Part shown: positions 1 to 8,639 of the stretch, in pieces
Position numbering within the stretch: the stretch's first letter is position 1
Layout of the letters: every line of letters starts with the position of its first letter
From: CAYWMP01 sp964459445
Lineage (GTDB): Bacteria > Desulfobacterota > DSM-4660 > Desulfatiglandales > HGW-15
Reading direction: 5' to 3'
Length of the DNA: 21,242 nt
Assembly (NCBI GenBank): GCA_964459445.1
Contig: CAYWMP010000102.1
Span: 1-21,242 of the forward strand
Notes under the pieces: model-generated
Database searches by the model: none
What the model saw: only the letters and a program-made list of their open reading frames with translations
Told to the model about the DNA's origin: nothing
Made by a program: the position numbers and the translations under genes

Positions 1-68
1 TTGAAACATCAACTAAAATAGAAAGGTGCTTCGCTAACTAGGAAACTCGGGCTAGAATCGGAGTTATC

Positions 69-90
69 GCTTATCGAAGCGCAGATAAGC
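69..90. repeat. Short inverted repeat upstream of the first gene
   Basis: GCTTATC at 69-75 and GATAAGC at 84-90 form a perfect 7-bp inverted repeat around an 8-base spacer. It lies about 54 bases before the first start codon. No run of T follows it, so it does not look like a terminator. It could be an operator or a small hairpin in the leader. A 7-bp match can arise by chance, so this is only a mark for later comparison. Confidence 0.25.
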
Positions 91-143
91 ATGAGCGACC
101 ATTTCAGGACCCAGGAATCTCTCCCGGCACAGGCGGCTTAGCC

Positions 144-1610
144 ATGATAACGGCAATCATCTCCGGCAACTCAAACTACGATGAAGCGCATTATCTTTAT
201 ATTAACAGAATTCTTGAACACTACTATGACCTCCCTCTGATCACGAAAATTATCATAGGGCTTACCAACGAAAACCCGGCATGGAACCCAAAAAAATATC
301 AAAGGAGAGAAGGAATCGACCTTAAAGTGGTTCCTCTTTCAACACCCGAGATTGATTTCTCTGACATGATTGGTCCTATCCAAACGGATTTCATTTTGAG
401 AGGTTTCTCCAGCAGCACACAAGAACCCCTGCCCTCGGATATTCTTGAAGCATTCATCCAAGACGCCCTGGCATCTCGGAAGCCCCAGGGCATCTTGCGC
501 ATGCCCGCGCTTTATCCGAACATGTTTTACGAAATTACCCGGGTCTCAGAAATGAACCATTTTAGTTATCTTGATTACAAATCGCCTCTGAAATCCCAGG
601 TTGAAGTCTCGGTGTTTGATCAATCACTCTCCCGGAAAGCTTGTATGGACCTCCTCTTAGCCATGAGCAGATCCGAGGATTTTCTCCCTTCCACGGTGTG
701 TATTGAATTGAGCAGTCGATGTAATGCCAGATGTAAAAAGTGTTCCTATAGGAACGAAATGACCCCCGATCATGAAGGTTTTATTGATTTTAATCTGTTC
801 ACGAGGCTCGTTGACGAGATCAGCGGATTGAATAGAAATATCCGCCTGGCCCTCTATCTCAGAGGGGAGCCGCTGATTCATCCGCGCATAAGTGACATCA
901 TCAAACACCTTAAGCAATATCCAAACATCCATTCAGCGATCAATACCAACGGGATATTTTCTAAATCCCTTTTGCCGATGTTCAATGATCTGAATGCAAA
1001 GATCACATTCAATCTGGATGCGGTCAGCGCAATGGATTTTAATAGGAATTTTGGGGTTGATCGGTATGAACGCGTGAATGCCAATATTCGGACCCTGATA
1101 AATCAGAAGAATGGTAACACTCATCCCATGGTTTCGGTCATGTTTTGTGATTCACCCTATCACCGAAAGGGTGATTTCTATTTTTTCCTGAATGAATGGA
1201 TCAATGTGGCTGATGAAGTCATTCTCTCGGGATTCAGCGAGCCAAAGCCCTTTAATGATACTTTCATTAGGACATTTAAACAGAAATATTTCACCCCAAA
1301 AGAAACGACCTGTATGACACCTTGGGATTACATGACCATCCTAGCCGACGGAACCGTACTGTTTTGCAGCGGCATTCCGGACAATGACTTTAAATATGGT
1401 CCCATCGAGATCCGGGGCATAGCGGACATATGGACGAGTGATTTCTATGAAAACTGGAGACGGACTGTGGTTGAACATTACGATAGCCCGGATTTTTGGT
1501 GCGCACACTGCGACGGTTGGCTTTGCTCCAATGAAGAAAGCTATGCCGAAATCCATGACGGCATGAAAATCATCAAAAGTCCCATTAACGAATTCTATTC
1601 AAGAGTCTAA
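144..1610 (+). CDS. Radical SAM/SPASM domain protein
   Basis: This 488-residue protein carries the radical SAM cluster motif C193-x3-C197-x2-C200 (CNARCKKC), which binds the 4Fe-4S cluster that cleaves S-adenosylmethionine. The C-terminal part has the cysteine pattern of a SPASM domain: C390, C408, then C453-x2-C456-x4-C461. SPASM domains hold auxiliary iron-sulfur clusters and occur in peptide-modifying enzymes and in sugar or alcohol dehydrogenases of the BtrN type. The first roughly 185 residues are an extra domain I do not recognise; a degenerate nucleotidyltransferase-like fold is possible but weakly supported. The ATG at 144 is the only usual start in its open frame after a stop at 39-41, and AGGCGG at 131-136 may serve as ribosome binding site. 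The next gene follows after 15 bases. The substrate is unknown; a sugar nucleotide or lipid-linked sugar is the contextual guess. Confidence 0.85.
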   Translation: MITAIISGNSNYDEAHYLYINRILEHYYDLPLITKIIIGLTNENPAWNPKKYQRREGIDLKVVPLSTPEIDFSDMIGPIQTDFILRGFSSSTQEPLPSDILEAFIQDALASRKPQGILRMPALYPNMFYEITRVSEMNHFSYLDYKSPLKSQVEVSVFDQSLSRKACMDLLLAMSRSEDFLPSTVCIELSSRCNARCKKCSYRNEMTPDHEGFIDFNLFTRLVDEISGLNRNIRLALYLRGEPLIHPRISDIIKHLKQYPNIHSAINTNGIFSKSLLPMFNDLNAKITFNLDAVSAMDFNRNFGVDRYERVNANIRTLINQKNGNTHPMVSVMFCDSPYHRKGDFYFFLNEWINVADEVILSGFSEPKPFNDTFIRTFKQKYFTPKETTCMTPWDYMTILADGTVLFCSGIPDNDFKYGPIEIRGIADIWTSDFYENWRRTVVEHYDSPDFWCAHCDGWLCSNEESYAEIHDGMKIIKSPINEFYSRV

Positions 1611-1625
1611 AGGAGATTTCATTGA

Positions 1626-3317
1626 ATGATTGATTTTGGATTCATTCAAGTATCATGGCGTGACGAAAAAGCCGTGGCAGAACCGAACAGCCTGGCTGGA
1701 TTAGTTCTCTCAACTTATCTCAACCACAGACTTCCCAATCAAGTTGAAACGACCATTGTCGAAGAGCTGGATCATTTTGAATCCAAAGAATTTGACCTCA
1801 TCGGCATATCCTCGGTTTCGGAGAACTATTTTGATGCAATTAAGATTGCGAGGCAAATAAGGGAGATTTCAGATATCCCGATCATGATTGGAGGAATACA
1901 TATCTCCTTGATGCCCCAGGACCTCCACAAAGTATTTGATCTGGCTGTGATTGGAGAAGGTGAACTGACGATTGTTGAATTGATCTCTATTTTTGAGGAA
2001 AAAGGCGCTCTTTCCCCGAAACATATATCCGGGGTTAAAGGCATTGCATTTCACAATGGGGACAGGATCGTCATCAATCCGAAAAGGGAACTGATAATGG
2101 ATTTGAACGACATCCCCGTACCTGATTATGAATCCATTGATGCCTCAGCATCCATTAGCCCCAGGGTCATTGCGTCACGGGGTTGTCCTTATAACTGCAA
2201 GATTTGCTCGCAAAAGAGTCTCTGGAACGGCTCCGTGAGATTCTATGATATGGAAAGCATTATCAGGCAAATCAGGAACATTCGGAGGAAATATCCGCAT
2301 CAGGCTGTAATCGGGTTGGAAGATGATCTCTTTTTCGTGAGTAAGAAAAGGGTTAAAGCATTCCTTCATGCCATAAAAAAGGAGGAATTCTACGGCAAGG
2401 TGGAATTCGACGGTTTCATCAGGTCTAATCTGGTCGATGAAGAAATGTGTCAACTCCTCAAAGAGATAGGCATAAATTTCGTTGCCTTCGGCTTTGAGAC
2501 AGCGTCCGATAGACTTTTGAAGCACATGAACAAGCAAACAACGCTTAAGGACCACCTCAGGGCCTTCGAACTCCTTGCTAAATATGACATCCGGTTGAGA
2601 GTACCTACGATTGTCGGATTCCCAACTGAGACGGAAGCAGATATCAGACAGAGTTTCGATATTGTAGGCGAGATGCTCCGTTCGGGGAAATGCGACTTCA
2701 ACGAGGTTCAGATCCTGTGCCCCTACCCCGGAAGTTTCTATTGGCAGGACGCCTTGGACACAAATAAAATCAGCATCCCTTTCGATTACAGAAATTTCAG
2801 ATATTTTGGATACCTTGAATCCCGTATTAACGGCCTGGTCAAATCAGCAGAAGAGTGGATCCAACTGCGGGAACACAACGATTGTTCATACATAGGAGAT
2901 CTTCCAAAGGAGACCTTCTATAATCTGCTAAGAGAACTTCTTCCTTCCCATGAAGAGCTACATTTTCAACACAGCAGTCTTTTCAGCAAACGTCTTCAGG
3001 CGGTCAATATCATCAGTCATGAAATCGATTCAAAGTCTGACGATACAAGATATGCCATCTACGGTACGGGTTTTTTGACTAAAGATATTCTTCCAAGGCT
3101 TGATCTAACGAAAGGCCGTTTCATGGGCTTCATTGATAGTGACATGAACAAAAGGGGTAAATTTTTAGCGGACTACGAAATAATGGCTCCGGATGACATT
3201 CCGAGCCAGGATCTAGAAGTAATCTTCGTTTCGGCCATGACCGATCTATCAAAAAACGCAATCATAAAAAAAATAAAATCGATAGGCTACACCGGCGGCC
3301 TCCAACCGTTAATCTGA
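1626..3317 (+). CDS. B12-binding radical SAM protein with C-terminal Rossmann-like module
   Basis: The 563-residue product has an N-terminal cobalamin-binding-type domain (about residues 1-150; landmarks IGGIHISLMP and VIGEGE). A radical SAM core follows with C187-x3-C191-x2-C194 (CPYNCKIC). Downstream of a helical linker is a third domain from about residue 475: YGTG with glycines 480 and 482, then FIDSD with D504 and D506. This resembles the nucleotide-binding start of a Rossmann fold and recurs in three other proteins of this window. The general architecture matches class B radical SAM methyltransferases and related enzymes, which often methylate unreactive carbons. It need not be a methylase, since many members do other radical chemistry. 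AGGAG at 1611-1615, 10 bases before ATG 1626, supports the start. The substrate is not evident. Confidence 0.87.
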   Translation: MIDFGFIQVSWRDEKAVAEPNSLAGLVLSTYLNHRLPNQVETTIVEELDHFESKEFDLIGISSVSENYFDAIKIARQIREISDIPIMIGGIHISLMPQDLHKVFDLAVIGEGELTIVELISIFEEKGALSPKHISGVKGIAFHNGDRIVINPKRELIMDLNDIPVPDYESIDASASISPRVIASRGCPYNCKICSQKSLWNGSVRFYDMESIIRQIRNIRRKYPHQAVIGLEDDLFFVSKKRVKAFLHAIKKEEFYGKVEFDGFIRSNLVDEEMCQLLKEIGINFVAFGFETASDRLLKHMNKQTTLKDHLRAFELLAKYDIRLRVPTIVGFPTETEADIRQSFDIVGEMLRSGKCDFNEVQILCPYPGSFYWQDALDTNKISIPFDYRNFRYFGYLESRINGLVKSAEEWIQLREHNDCSYIGDLPKETFYNLLRELLPSHEELHFQHSSLFSKRLQAVNIISHEIDSKSDDTRYAIYGTGFLTKDILPRLDLTKGRFMGFIDSDMNKRGKFLADYEIMAPDDIPSQDLEVIFVSAMTDLSKNAIIKKIKSIGYTGGLQPLI

Positions 3318-3351
3318 AGCCCTGTGGCCTATTCGTGGAGACCTAACCAAA

Positions 3352-5142
3352 ATGCGAATTTGTCTTATCCATCCGCAATTCAGATCATCAAAGGACGGTG
3401 AGTTGGGCTCTATCCCATTTGGGCTCGCAATACTGTCTTCGATGCTCAAAATGAAGGGATATGATGTTAAAGTCGTCGATCTCTCCTCCCATCCCGAATC
3501 TTTTAAAGAGGCTCCTGAATTTGATGCCGATGTCTATGGGATCACCTGCTTTTCCGGTAACCTCTATTCGACCATAGAAATAGCTAAAGAGTTAAAGAAG
3601 GCAAAAGGCAATGCTTTAATCGTTGGGGGCGGTGCGCTGATGACCACGTCCCCGGAAATTGTGATTCAAAACTCCGATATCGATGTCGCGGTAATAGGAG
3701 AAGGAGAGGAGACATTTCCGGAATTAATAGAAGCATGGAAAAATGATGACAATTTCAGTGAGATACCCGAAATATGCTTCAAGCGCGGAAAAGAGCTTCT
3801 ATTCACTCAAACCAGACCGGGCTACGTAGACATCAACTCGCTTCCGATGCCTGATTATGCCGCCTTTGATATGGAAAGATATATCCCTGCCGCAGGATTC
3901 GTCCCCCATCCCTCAGGTGATATACTGCGGACCTTCACCATTTTATCTTCCAGATCCTGTCCATTCAAATGCCATTTTTGTTCTCAACATCTGGGCCCTA
4001 CCGTACGGCTGCGGTCGGCAGAGTTACTGGTGGAAGAGATAAAATTTGCGTACGAAAACTTCGACACCCGTCATATCCTGTTCGCGGATGACGTCTTTGC
4101 GGTTTCACTTGAGAGGGTTAAGGCATTTGCGGATCTGATCAAAAAAGAAGATCTTGATTTGGTCTTCTCAGGGGCTGGCAGGGTTAATTTCATAACCGAT
4201 GAGATGTGTGGCGTTCTGAAATCCATTGGTTTTCGGCAACTCAATTTTGGGTTCGAAAGCGGGTCCGACAGGGTGCTGAATCTGATGAAAAAGAATGCCA
4301 CCGTATCCATGGCACGAAAGGCGGTGAGAGCAACCCAAAAACATAAGATGGGCGTCAGGGGCCTTTTCATGATCGGCTATCCCGGAGAGACAAAAGAAGA
4401 CATTCGCCGGACAGTCGAATTCATCAAAGATGAAAACATCTGGACCGGCGGTTTTACTTACGCCACTCCCCTCCCGGGATCTGAGCTATACAAAATGGCC
4501 ATTGAGGAGGGTTTCATCCAAGATGAACTGGAATATCTGAAAAGCATTGCTTCACTAAGCAGTCTCCACATGAACATGAGCGAATTCAGGACAGAAGAAT
4601 TAATCAGAATTCAAGACCATGCCACACAGGAGATCTTGGATAACTATAGGCGGAAAAGCCACGCCAAGGTGATCCATTCAAAGCTTTTGGATAACGAGCA
4701 ATCCGAACTCTCAGTTGAATGCCCAAAATGCTCGCTGGTTTTCAATTTGGCCGTATCCAATCCCCTCTTCTTCCATTCAAGTATTTGCCCTGAATGTTTC
4801 GAGATATTCTTCCTTGACCCGGATGACGTACCCCATCTCCACTCAAAACTGGAAACGGCGCGGTCTCTGATCAAAAACAACCAAAAGATTGCCATTTGCC
4901 CGGCCGGACAACACACGCTGAACCTGTGTAAATTGGTTGATTTTGGCGATTCTCTGGTCGGTTTTGGGGATAATGATTCGAAGAAACATAATCAATTGCT
5001 ATTTGGAAAACCGATTAAAAAAATCGAGGCACTGCAAGAAGAGAACCCGGATGTTATCTTGATTGTCACGCCATTTTTGAAGAGTGAGATCTATGATCAA
5101 ATCCATCGGACAACCCGAGGAATTGATCTTCAAGTCCTGTAG
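3352..5142 (+). CDS. B12-binding radical SAM protein with zinc-ribbon and Rossmann-like modules
   Basis: At 596 residues this is the largest of the four B12-type radical SAM proteins here. The N-terminal cobalamin-binding-type domain covers about residues 1-150 (VGGGALMTT, VIGEGEETFPEL). The radical SAM motif is C203-x3-C207-x2-C210 (CPFKCHFC). The core includes FADDVF and FGFESGSDR, both conserved in its paralogues in this window. After the core comes a probable zinc ribbon, C457-x2-C460 and C479-x2-C482. A C-terminal module starts near K512 (KIAICPAG) with D540 and D542. The last part corresponds to the G-x-G / D-x-D module of the preceding gene, but the glycine loop is altered to CPAG. GGAG at 3337-3340 lies 11 bases before the ATG. 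The function is probably radical-based modification, possibly C-methylation, of a pathway intermediate. Confidence 0.86.
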   Translation: MRICLIHPQFRSSKDGELGSIPFGLAILSSMLKMKGYDVKVVDLSSHPESFKEAPEFDADVYGITCFSGNLYSTIEIAKELKKAKGNALIVGGGALMTTSPEIVIQNSDIDVAVIGEGEETFPELIEAWKNDDNFSEIPEICFKRGKELLFTQTRPGYVDINSLPMPDYAAFDMERYIPAAGFVPHPSGDILRTFTILSSRSCPFKCHFCSQHLGPTVRLRSAELLVEEIKFAYENFDTRHILFADDVFAVSLERVKAFADLIKKEDLDLVFSGAGRVNFITDEMCGVLKSIGFRQLNFGFESGSDRVLNLMKKNATVSMARKAVRATQKHKMGVRGLFMIGYPGETKEDIRRTVEFIKDENIWTGGFTYATPLPGSELYKMAIEEGFIQDELEYLKSIASLSSLHMNMSEFRTEELIRIQDHATQEILDNYRRKSHAKVIHSKLLDNEQSELSVECPKCSLVFNLAVSNPLFFHSSICPECFEIFFLDPDDVPHLHSKLETARSLIKNNQKIAICPAGQHTLNLCKLVDFGDSLVGFGDNDSKKHNQLLFGKPIKKIEALQEENPDVILIVTPFLKSEIYDQIHRTTRGIDLQVL

Positions 5143-5175
5143 ACATTTATTCTCAGGGGATATTAAAACAAACCA

Positions 5176-6456
5176 GTGGGTATGTTCGCAATTCTGATTA
5201 TGGCTGTGATTTTGGATCTGTGGATCCTGCTCTTTTTATGTAAGAAATCGACTCTTTCACTGATCGTTAAAAACATCCAGCAGGAACGCCTCATTTATCC
5301 GAAACAAAATCGTATCATCTTCAATCCGATTCGGTTTGATCAGAATAGCGGAATTTTCACAATCGCTTGGGATACAAATATTCATCACCCCGGTTGTTTC
5401 TATTATCGGATCAATCAATTGGAATGGTCCCCACTAATAAAAAATAAGATTCAGGTCCCTTTAAACCGGAAGAAGATCAATCTGGAAATAAAATTTGAAA
5501 ACAATGTCTCTAATCATCAGATCATCCGATCCTTTTCCTTCGGAAATTCTTACAATTGCATGTTTATCCACAAATGGGATGCTGAAAAGGCAGTTGTAAG
5601 GCGGCGATTTGATTTCATCGATCCTGGCGATCATGAATACATCGTCCATTTAGTCAAAAGGTCTCATCCGTCTATCGAAGAGATGGATGAACTGGACAAA
5701 TCCATTCATTTGATGCAGTTCGTCGACAAACTCGTCCGGAATCGCTCCAATAATCAAAACTATGATTACTACAAAAATCCAACTTCGCATATTCTAAAGT
5801 GTATTAAAAAAAACGAAGGTGGACAATGCGGGACCTGCGCCTTTATTTTCGTCGGCATGGCGAAAGCTCTCGACATGACTGCAAGGCCTATCGGCTGCTA
5901 CTGGTACTCGCAATTTATCCCCGGGATTTCAGCCTGGCAGCATGTGACGTCGGAGGTCTGGATCGAGCAGTTGCAAAAATGGATCGTGATGGACAGTAGC
6001 TTGAACGCATTCTTCAAATATGAAGACGAATTCCTGTCGGCATTGGATCTGCACAAGCTCTATATCAAAGGACTTGCAGATCAAATCGAGGTCTTTGTAG
6101 ACGGGAAGAGCACTTCCATTCAGGCCCTGGATAGTCCGGATCCATCTGAAGAAATCGATCTCGCCAAGACCGATAGTGCGAATTATTTTGCCTACTACAC
6201 ACACCTTTTATTCCCTAAAGAAAATTTCTCCTGGAAACCCATACAGGTACCCTTCATAGGACCGCTTCTAAAAAAATTGAACAACCCTTCCAGCTTTCGA
6301 AAAATACCGATACTGAATAAGATCTTCCCAAGGTATTATCATTGGGTCGATGCACAAACGCCGGTAATAACCAAGACCAAGTATGCGCACTGGTATCTTG
6401 CCGATCTCTACATCTTTGCCCACCTAATCATCTTCTTGGGCTTCTATGGCATTTAA
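5176..6456 (+). CDS. Membrane-anchored transglutaminase-like protein
   Basis: The product is about 426 residues. Residues 3-22 are strongly hydrophobic and followed by lysines, which fits a signal anchor or uncleaved signal peptide. Residues about 40-125 look beta-rich (YYRINQLEWSP) and may be an Ig-like domain. The catalytic core then shows the transglutaminase/papain-like triad: C218 in GGQCGTCA, H256 in AWQHVTSEVW and D273 in VMDSS. The C-terminus ends in a second hydrophobic stretch (LIIFLGFYGI). Families with this triad make or break amide bonds, usually as proteases, amidases or transpeptidases; which applies here cannot be told. The start is either GTG 5176 or ATG 5182. AGGGGA at 5155-5160 is 15 bases from the first and 21 from the second, so the GTG is slightly favoured. 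Its 3' end overlaps the next gene by 11 bases. Confidence 0.8.
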   Translation: MGMFAILIMAVILDLWILLFLCKKSTLSLIVKNIQQERLIYPKQNRIIFNPIRFDQNSGIFTIAWDTNIHHPGCFYYRINQLEWSPLIKNKIQVPLNRKKINLEIKFENNVSNHQIIRSFSFGNSYNCMFIHKWDAEKAVVRRRFDFIDPGDHEYIVHLVKRSHPSIEEMDELDKSIHLMQFVDKLVRNRSNNQNYDYYKNPTSHILKCIKKNEGGQCGTCAFIFVGMAKALDMTARPIGCYWYSQFIPGISAWQHVTSEVWIEQLQKWIVMDSSLNAFFKYEDEFLSALDLHKLYIKGLADQIEVFVDGKSTSIQALDSPDPSEEIDLAKTDSANYFAYYTHLLFPKENFSWKPIQVPFIGPLLKKLNNPSSFRKIPILNKIFPRYYHWVDAQTPVITKTKYAHWYLADLYIFAHLIIFLGFYGI

Positions 6457-7711
6457 TGAGAAAATGATTCATAGGAATATCAATCCTATGTATGCCCATA
6501 ACCACTACCCGCTCTCGATACGCTACGCCAAGGTGAAGGAAGCTGTTTCCAGGCTTCACAACTGGAGACAAAAAAATGGCTGGAGGGGATTTGACCCTTT
6601 CGGCATCAGAGAAAAGCTCTATGAAAAATACGGAGCCGATGATAGAGCCCTTGAATTGCAGGCCATGATTTCGAGTCTTGAAAAGGATTATCATTTTGAT
6701 AAGCCCCAACTCTTTCATAAGCTTCTGGGAGATAAGGGATATGAGGACCCCAAGACTTTCGCGAACTTTGGAACAGGATACCTAAATTTGTACAGTCTTT
6801 CAGGTGAGCAAGAATACATACAGATTGCAAAAGAATGCGGAGATTGGCTGATTACTGAATCGGAAAAAAGAAACCTGGCTGCCTGGGGCCATCCCTTTGT
6901 TTGGCATACGGAAGCCAACCAATACTTTCACGAAAAACACAATCCGAATATTTATATTACGAGTCTCGTAACCCATTTTCTACTGGATTTGTATGAATCG
7001 ACCCAGGAAGAGAGATTTCTATTAAAGGCCTCTAAGGCCGTCGATTTTCTTGCATCGCTGCCTCACCTGACCGATCAGGACGATCGTATCTGCTTCTGGT
7101 ATGCCATTGACCAAAAGGAACTTCCCGTCCATAACGCGAGCCTTTTTGTCGCCTCTGCCCTCATTCGCTCAGAGAGCAAGACCTATCTCGAACTGGGTGA
7201 AAGGGCAATAGATTTCACCTTAGCGGACCAAAACGATGATGGCAGTTGGTATTACTACGGCCCACCGAGGGCATCAAATATGATGATGATTGATAATTAT
7301 CACACGGGCTATATTCTGGAAGCCCTTCATCATTCAAATAAAATGTTGGCTCGGGATGATGTGGAACAGGCCATTGACAAAGGGCTGTCCTTTTACAGGC
7401 AGATGTTCAGCCCTCTGGGTGAACCCTATAGGCTTGGCGGGGAGCCCTTTCCCCAGGACATTCACGATGCCGCCCAGGGTATCATTACCTTCTCCCTCCT
7501 GAAACATCGTGATCCTGAAAATCTTGACATCTCCCAAAGAATCGCGAAATGGGCCATTGAAAATATGCAAGATGAGGACGGCCATTTCTATTACAGGAAA
7601 CTGATCCCCGATACCGTCATCAAAATCCCCTACATGAGATGGGCCCAAGCGCCCATGTTCAAGGCCTTGTGTAGACTAATCCGTATACTCTCCGAATCAC
7701 GACAGGACTAA
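6446..7711 (+). CDS. (alpha/alpha) toroid protein, glycosidase/epimerase/cyclase-like fold
   Basis: The 421-residue product consists of repeated helix pairs ending in glycine- and aromatic-rich turns. Examples are QNDDGSWYYYG, DNYHTGYILEALHH and QDEDGHFYY. The Q-x2-DG-x-W/F turns recall those of terpene cyclase and six-hairpin glycosidase folds. Proteins like this are often annotated in polysaccharide clusters as VpsJ-like or as unknown. No signal peptide is visible. The DNYHTG segment, rich in D, H and Y, would be a plausible active-site strip, but I cannot name catalytic residues. The ATG at 6446 overlaps the upstream gene by 11 bases without a clear ribosome binding site; the in-frame ATG at 6464 is an alternative. 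The pairing with the transglutaminase-like gene suggests a joint role, possibly in glycan processing. Confidence 0.72.
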   Translation: MAFNEKMIHRNINPMYAHNHYPLSIRYAKVKEAVSRLHNWRQKNGWRGFDPFGIREKLYEKYGADDRALELQAMISSLEKDYHFDKPQLFHKLLGDKGYEDPKTFANFGTGYLNLYSLSGEQEYIQIAKECGDWLITESEKRNLAAWGHPFVWHTEANQYFHEKHNPNIYITSLVTHFLLDLYESTQEERFLLKASKAVDFLASLPHLTDQDDRICFWYAIDQKELPVHNASLFVASALIRSESKTYLELGERAIDFTLADQNDDGSWYYYGPPRASNMMMIDNYHTGYILEALHHSNKMLARDDVEQAIDKGLSFYRQMFSPLGEPYRLGGEPFPQDIHDAAQGIITFSLLKHRDPENLDISQRIAKWAIENMQDEDGHFYYRKLIPDTVIKIPYMRWAQAPMFKALCRLIRILSESRQD

Positions 7712-8634
7712 TGATGAATCATACCGGCCAAACCACGCTTTCCGATTCACAGAGCCAGACCAAAGACGCCTTTGGTTACAAATGGTCTCAGAGGGATACC
7801 TACGAGTCCCCGGCATTCAAAGACAAAGCCAGACAATGGTTATTGGAAAGATACTGTGACGGGAACCCCGGAGGTATTGAGGTATTCCTGAATGGTGGAA
7901 ACAAAAGAATTCTTGATGCAGGATGCGGGGCCGCATTTTCAGCCCTTTTGCTCTTTGGCGAGAAACTGAAGCAACACCAATATATAGGCATCGATATCTC
8001 GGGCTCTGTGGGCATCGCCAAAAGGCGATTTGAGGAACAAGGGATACCTGGTATTTTTCTACAGGGCGATATCATGAATGTCCCCATCGAAGATCAGAGC
8101 TTTGATATTGTATTTTCCGAAGGAGTGCTTCACCACACCGATAGCGTTGAAATGGCAATCAAGAACCTGTCAAAGAAACTGAAACAGGACGGACGTTTTC
8201 TGTTTTATGTGTATGCCAAAAAAGCGGTCTTGAGGGAATTCTCCGACGATCATATACGCAAATTTCTGAAAGGCATGACGGATGAGGAGGCCTGGGAGAG
8301 CCTAAAGCCATTGACTAAATTGGGAATGGCCCTCGGCGAAAGGGAAATGGAGATAGATATCCCCGAGGATATCCCTTTCCTTGGGATCAAAAAAGGCAGG
8401 ATGGATCTGCAAAGATTTTTTTATTGGAACATCTGCAAACTCTATTACAGACCTGAATTTAGCCTCGAAGAAATGAATCATGTGAATTTTGACTGGTTTC
8501 GTCCGCTCAACTGTCACAGACATAACCAAGAAGAGATCGAACAATATTGCAGCAATGCCGGCCTGGTGATCGAACGTATGAATGTCCAAGAAGCCGGATT
8601 CACGGTCGTTGCAAGAAAAATAGGGAGACTCTAA
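7711..8634 (+). CDS. Class I SAM-dependent methyltransferase
   Basis: This 307-residue protein has the class I methyltransferase signature: motif I at D69-A-G-C-G73 (ILDAGCG), an acidic residue at the end of the second strand (D95 in IGIDIS), and the later FDIVFSEGVLHHTD segment. These fit the Methyltransf_11/25 type with a Rossmann-like SAM-binding core. An N-terminal extension of about 60 residues contains KDAFGYKWSQR, and a C-terminal region of about 130 residues probably shapes the acceptor site. The extension pattern fits methyltransferases of surface-glycan clusters. It lacks the G-x-G / D-x-D module of the two methyltransferases at 13083 and 17022. The ATG at 7711 overlaps the upstream stop (TAATG), so translation is probably coupled; ATG 7714 is an alternative. 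The acceptor is unknown, with a sugar hydroxyl or carboxyl the likeliest guess. Confidence 0.88.
   Translation: MMNHTGQTTLSDSQSQTKDAFGYKWSQRDTYESPAFKDKARQWLLERYCDGNPGGIEVFLNGGNKRILDAGCGAAFSALLLFGEKLKQHQYIGIDISGSVGIAKRRFEEQGIPGIFLQGDIMNVPIEDQSFDIVFSEGVLHHTDSVEMAIKNLSKKLKQDGRFLFYVYAKKAVLREFSDDHIRKFLKGMTDEEAWESLKPLTKLGMALGEREMEIDIPEDIPFLGIKKGRMDLQRFFYWNICKLYYRPEFSLEEMNHVNFDWFRPLNCHRHNQEEIEQYCSNAGLVIERMNVQEAGFTVVARKIGRL
8623..8628 (+). promoter_or_regulatory. Ribosome binding site deciding the start at 8640
   Basis: GGGAGA at 8623-8628 lies 11 bases before ATG 8640. It sits inside the end of the upstream methyltransferase gene and favours the short form of the radical SAM gene over a longer open frame beginning at 8547. 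Confidence 0.6.
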
Positions 8635-8639
8635 ATATC

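Noticed and set aside
91..141. A 16-codon frame (MSDHFRTQES and on) ending two bases before the first gene
   Set aside because: It has no ribosome binding site and its composition is not distinctive. A leader peptide is possible but unsupported.
8547..8639. Longer start for the radical SAM gene at 8640
   Set aside because: The extra 31 residues only read over the methyltransferase gene in another frame. GGGAGA precedes ATG 8640 at a workable distance, and the family begins at that Met.
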